Position numbers and translations under genes: made by a program. Below, piece by piece: positions 9,701-12,367 of a stretch of 12,367 nucleotides of DNA. The notes under the pieces are model-generated. The model made no database searches, was not told the origin of the DNA, and was given only the letters and a program-made list of their open reading frames with translations. Source of the stretch: Bacteroides sp. (GTDB lineage: Bacteria; Bacteroidota; Bacteroidia; Bacteroidales; Bacteroidaceae); contig JAJPZL010000365.1 of the NCBI GenBank assembly GCA_021204375.1, positions 1 through 12,367 of the forward strand. The letters are read 5' to 3'. Each line of letters starts with the position of its first letter. Position 1 is the stretch's first letter.

Positions 9701-11194
9701 AGTCCTCGTATAAGAGATCTGTCCTGAAGCCGTCAGATATCCCCGGTAGCGATACTCTCTGTCATAAATACGGATCAGTTCATCTTTCATACCCACCCAG
9801 AGGTTTCCCTCTTTATCTTCACAGATGGCCCTGACATCATTACTGAGAGATTCATATTCGGAAGGAAAAGGCATATCTAAGCTGAACGCGGAAGAGAGGA
9901 AAGTGATCTTCTCTAACCCTTTGGAGTGGGTACATACCCAGAGATTACCCTGCCTATCCGAGAAAGCTGCGTGAATTTTATTGGAAAAACGCCAGTCGGC
10001 AGAATCCGGATGGTTATAGAAAGGGACCAGACGGTTATTTTCCCGGTCAAAATAGGAGAAGCCTCCTCCGTAAGGATGGACCCAGGTATAGCCATTTACA
10101 TCTTCATGGACATGAAAAGCCGGATGGGAGCGACTCGCACCGTGTGCTTCCACCTCCATCTGTTCACTTTTTAGGATACGGGTAAAAGGATTGAAATAGG
10201 TGATCACTCCGGGAACCCGGTTCTGCTTAAACCAGATCTCTTCTTTTTTATCCACATAGGTGGATACGATCACTTCAGAGAGTTCACGATACCGGGCAGG
10301 AGCATAGTGGATACTCTCTCCGGTTTTCCGTATTATAGAGGAAAAACCGTCCCGGTCTGTAGCCAGGACCAGCATATCCCGGGAGACACTATTGATAGAG
10401 ATGACCGGAGAACGGGTATCCAGTTCTAATAGCTGGAAACGCTCTCCGTTGCGGCGGAAACGCCATACACGCCCTTTATCCGAACTAAAATAGAGTTCTC
10501 CGGCATGTTCTTCAAAAGAGTAAAAAGATTGATCCTCGCTGGAGGGTATCTCTTTGGTCTCCACAAAATAGGAAACAAGAGTTTTCTCACCGGGGCTGAT
10601 CATTCCCAACCAGTTATCCGTCAGCATCCACTCATTGCCTTCACTGTCCTGGGCCACCTTATAGACTTGCAGCGCCGGGAAGAGACCTGTTTTTATAGAA
10701 TAGATATCTGTTGTGAGCGAATGATCTTTTTCATCGGTAATGACACGGATCGCTCCGTCACTCTCGGTAAGCAACCAGACAGTTCCGTTAGCGAGTACAT
10801 GGATCGACATGATATTCAAACTACTCTCCTCTCCGGAAGCAGGCACCTGCCCAAACTCTTCCGTACGCGGGTCAAAGCGGTGGGCACGGTTATCATAGGT
10901 AAAGATCCATATGTAACCATATTTATCTTCATACATTCTGTCGACCCGGTTATTGGTCAGGCTAATATGATTTCCCTGCTTCGCTTTGTATGTTTTAAAG
11001 GTATATCCGTTAAATTTATTTATTCCGTCCCAGGTAGCGAACCACATTTCTCCTTTGCTATCCTGCATAATAGGCATAATGGTATTCTGAGAAAGATTAT
11101 CTTCGGTCGAATAGTGAGTAAAAGAGCAATTCCATTGCGCAGCCGCTACCTGCACCATTAAAATTCCTATAATAATTAAGAGATACTTCTTCAT
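6755..11194 (-). CDS. Hybrid two-component system sensor/regulator (propeller sensor, histidine kinase, receiver, AraC domain)
   Basis: This is an intact one-protein signalling system of 1479 residues. It has a signal peptide (MKKYLLIIIGILM, ending VAAAQ), then about 14 Reg_prop repeats (motifs such as GNLWVGM, GRIWVATFGG, GRIWVGTTAG), consistent with two seven-bladed periplasmic propellers. A Y_Y_Y domain follows at about 820-900, then a membrane helix at about 907-930. The kinase has His956 in SHELRTT, the N-box (NLLSNAFKYTP), DQGIGI and TGIGLSL. The receiver has Asp1268 (IISDVIMP) and Lys1320 (ITKPF). The last ~100 residues are an AraC-type HTH (NITQIAYMVGINDPRYFSKCFK). Such proteins sense carbohydrate fragments in the periplasm and activate polysaccharide-utilization genes. 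The ligand here is unknown. One oddity: the usual Pro after HELRT is Thr961. I chose the ATG at 11194 over one 34 codons upstream because it starts the signal peptide; the upstream one would run into the divergent gene. Confidence 0.96.
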   Translation of the reverse strand: MKKYLLIIIGILMVQVAAAQWNCSFTHYSTEDNLSQNTIMPIMQDSKGEMWFATWDGINKFNGYTFKTYKAKQGNHISLTNNRVDRMYEDKYGYIWIFTYDNRAHRFDPRTEEFGQVPASGEESSLNIMSIHVLANGTVWLLTESDGAIRVITDEKDHSLTTDIYSIKTGLFPALQVYKVAQDSEGNEWMLTDNWLGMISPGEKTLVSYFVETKEIPSSEDQSFYSFEEHAGELYFSSDKGRVWRFRRNGERFQLLELDTRSPVISINSVSRDMLVLATDRDGFSSIIRKTGESIHYAPARYRELSEVIVSTYVDKKEEIWFKQNRVPGVITYFNPFTRILKSEQMEVEAHGASRSHPAFHVHEDVNGYTWVHPYGGGFSYFDRENNRLVPFYNHPDSADWRFSNKIHAAFSDRQGNLWVCTHSKGLEKITFLSSAFSLDMPFPSEYESLSNDVRAICEDKEGNLWVGMKDELIRIYDREYRYRGYLTASGQISYTRTPLKGVAYSIMQDKEDFIWIATKGDGLIRAQKRGSRYDLIRFSYNRDDIYSLSNDDVYSVYEDVKGRIWVATFGGVINYLEKDKEGNYIFINHRNNLKGYSIDRCYRTRYITGDYQGRIWVGTTAGTLAFRSDFTNPEEVIFHYYSRVPGDNTTLSNNDVHWITVGSNGAIYLATFGGGLNRVTHVGAGGEDATFISYTTSEGLASDVLLSIREDARENLWISTENGVSKFIPQSGTFENYNQKSFPYRFRFNEALLPNILPREISFFGTNSGLFYFNPDSIRKDNHVPSIVLSRLSVYGREVIPREKGILKVNLDDADKLVLTHKENIFTVQFAALDYRNPANIQYAYRLDGFDPEWIFIDKQRSATYTNLPKGDYVLKVRSTNSNGVWVENDRALKATILSSFWETAWAMLLYILIMMGVIFVAVYILFTIYRLKNEVTVEQKISDIKLRFFTNISHELRTTLTLIAGPVEYVLKNTHMPDEVREQLVIVERNTERMLRLVNQILDFRKIQNKKMKMKVQQIDVVIFIRRIMDNFESLAQDHHIDFVFQSEQSSLKLWVDADKLEKIVFNLLSNAFKYTPQGKMITVFIHDNEDSVSIGVQDQGIGISEAKKNSIFDRFENLMDKNVFNQSSTGIGLSLVKELVEMHYALIEVDSKLGEGSCFKVEFRKGKEHYDEHVDFILADSDEPMPMEKVTEAIIPLIASEDDLQPVPDNEETAKETLLLIEDNAELRFFLRTIFSSSFRVIEASNGVEGLNKALKHLPDMIISDVIMPKKDGIEVTREIKTHITTSHIPVVLLTVKSAIESKLEGIDIGADDYITKPFSATYLKARVDNLLVQRRKLRELYRATLLEKPVQMEEEVPDQAEMSLYDKKFMDKLLEVMERNMDNGELVVDDLVQELAVSRSVFFKKLKMLTGLAPIKFIKEMRIKRAVQLMETGKFNITQIAYMVGINDPRYFSKCFKQKYAMTPTEYKEKIARGN

Positions 11195-11226
11195 AGCATC
11201 CACCACATTTACCAATTTTTCCACTT

Positions 11227-11234
11227 CAAATATA
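11227..11234 (-). promoter_or_regulatory. Candidate -7 box for the hybrid regulator gene
   Basis: On the minus strand TATATTTG fits TAnnTTTG exactly and would give a leader of about 25 bases. TATTTTTG overlaps just upstream as an alternative. No good TTTG box lies at the proper distance for either, and the surroundings are AT-rich, so chance matches are likely. The intergenic region (11195-11287) must also carry the promoter of the divergent esterase gene, for which I could pick no convincing site. Confidence 0.3.
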
Positions 11235-11287
11235 CAAAAATATAATATATTTCGCCTACCGTTGCTATATTTATTAACAATATAATT

Positions 11288-12367
11288 ATGAAACACATAC
11301 TTACATTTTTGCTTTTTCTTCCTCTCTTACTTCCGGCACAGGAGTGTGAAAAAAAATATATTCCGTACGGTATGGTCCGTAACATGCCGCTCTTTACGGA
11401 CCAGATCAAAGCAACCCTGGATTTTCCTCTGGCATGGGGGAACAGTGAGATCACCGATTTTCCTACCTGGAGAGAAACAGCCCGCCACAGGCTCATAGCT
11501 TGCTTTGACAACCTTCCTCCGGTAAGTGAATTTGCGGCCGAAGTACTCGAAACCGAACAAAGGGAAGGGTATGAGGCCCGGAAGATACTCTTTAACCTGA
11601 CAGATTGGTACCGGATACCTGCCTACCTGCTTATTCCCGAAGGAGAAGGTCCCTTTCCTGCTATTATTATGCTGCACGATCACGGAGCCAAATTCTCCAT
11701 CGGTAAAGAAAAAATAGTAAAACCCTTCGGAGTTTCCCGGGAGGTAATAGCCGATGCGGAAGAGTGGTCGGTACGCTGCTACGACTCTCTCTTTACAGGA
11801 GATTACTACGCCCGCAACGGATATGTAGTATTAGCGATCGATGCTCTCTTCTGGAGCGAACGGGGACAGAAAGAGGGAGTAGATTATGACGGACAACAGG
11901 CCCTGGCCTCCAACCTGATGCAGATGGGAATGTCCTGGGGAGGATTGATCACTTTTGATGATATGCAGAGTGCAGAGTTCCTGGCTACCCTTCCGGAAGT
12001 GGACGAAGAGAAGATCGGGGCACTGGGATTCTCTATGGGAGGCTACCGGGCCTGGATGTTATCCGCTGCTTCCGACCGTGTCAAAGCCTCTGCTGCCCTC
12101 TGCTGGATGAACACCACCGATTCACTGATGACATTTACCAACAACCAGAATAAAGGAGGATCTGCCTACTCCATGCTGATCCCGGGTATCCGCAAATACC
12201 TTGATTATCCCCATGTAGCCTCCATTGCCTGTCCCAAACCGGCACTCTTCTTTAACGGGATACACGATAAACTATTTCCCGTAGAAGGAACTAAAGAGGC
12301 TTTTTGTATTCTGGAAAATGTATGGGAGAGCCAGGGAGCTAGAGATAAATTAGTCACTAAATTATGG
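11288..12367 (+). CDS. Secreted alpha/beta hydrolase, acetyl-xylan-esterase / dienelactone-hydrolase-like (3' end outside window)
   Basis: Open for 360 codons from the ATG at 11288 to the window edge. It has a signal peptide (MKHILTFLLFLPLLLPAQ); the Cys at position 20 follows Glu, so this is not a good lipobox. The fold features are an oxyanion-loop motif (IIMLHDHGA), the nucleophile elbow GFSMGG with Ser249, and Asp327 in NGIHDKLFP as the likely acid residue. The catalytic His is not visible and is expected in the missing C-terminus, perhaps 30-40 residues further. Relatives of this Abhydrolase_7-like type are annotated as acetyl xylan esterases or dienelactone hydrolases and are common in Bacteroidetes carbohydrate loci. 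Removal of acetyl or other ester groups from a glycan is plausible but not shown. It is divergent from the hybrid regulator across 93 bases, so it is a reasonable target of that regulator. It could instead act on another ester or peptide. Confidence 0.85.
   Translation, partial: MKHILTFLLFLPLLLPAQECEKKYIPYGMVRNMPLFTDQIKATLDFPLAWGNSEITDFPTWRETARHRLIACFDNLPPVSEFAAEVLETEQREGYEARKILFNLTDWYRIPAYLLIPEGEGPFPAIIMLHDHGAKFSIGKEKIVKPFGVSREVIADAEEWSVRCYDSLFTGDYYARNGYVVLAIDALFWSERGQKEGVDYDGQQALASNLMQMGMSWGGLITFDDMQSAEFLATLPEVDEEKIGALGFSMGGYRAWMLSAASDRVKASAALCWMNTTDSLMTFTNNQNKGGSAYSMLIPGIRKYLDYPHVASIACPKPALFFNGIHDKLFPVEGTKEAFCILENVWESQGARDKLVTKLW

Noticed and set aside
10505..11161. 218-codon open frame on the plus strand
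   Set aside because: Antisense to the propeller repeats of the regulator; no signature and no start context.
11192..11296. Longer N-terminus for the regulator, starting at 11296
   Set aside because: It would put 34 polar residues before an evident signal peptide and overlap the start of the divergent esterase gene.
1..12367. tRNA, rRNA, CRISPR array, insertion sequence or integrase
   Set aside because: No cloverleaf, regularly spaced repeat, transposase-like frame or terminal repeat was seen, so the damage to the operon is not due to a visible mobile element.

Overview
The window looks like chromosomal DNA of a Bacteroidales bacterium (Bacteroides, Parabacteroides or a relative). The evidence is a full-length hybrid two-component regulator with a beta-propeller sensor, a TonB receptor with an N-terminal STN domain, a DUF4249 lipoprotein, signal peptides ending in AQ, AT-rich leaders without clear Shine-Dalgarno sites, and promoter-like TAnnTTTG boxes. 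No genus can be fixed from the sequence alone.

Layout: positions 1-6640 hold one minus-strand operon, read right to left. It starts at a candidate promoter (6607-6637) and a leader with a perfect hyphenated palindrome (6543-6561). The genes are a small secreted protein (5801-6507), an STN/TonB-dependent outer-membrane receptor (3057-5797), a DUF4249 lipoprotein (1855-3021) and a secreted MG2-plus-plug-like protein (149-1848). A hairpin terminator lies at 32-61. Gaps between the genes are 3, 35 and 6 bases. Three of the four genes are broken: I count four in-frame stops and three one-base deletions. Only the DUF4249 gene reads through cleanly.

Positions 6706-11194 hold a second minus-strand unit: an intact 1479-residue hybrid two-component system (periplasmic propeller sensor, histidine kinase, receiver, AraC-type DNA-binding domain) with its own strong terminator at 6706-6744. 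A 93-base divergent intergenic region separates it from a plus-strand, signal-peptide-bearing alpha/beta hydrolase of the acetyl-xylan-esterase/dienelactone-hydrolase type, which runs off the window end. That arrangement suggests a carbohydrate-utilization locus extending to the right.

The operon, if whole, would encode an envelope uptake or processing complex: an outer-membrane TonB receptor, a surface or periplasmic lipoprotein, and a macroglobulin-like protein carrying a plug-like domain but no barrel. No substrate is known. The main observation is that this complex appears to be decaying, or badly sequenced, directly beside an intact regulator.
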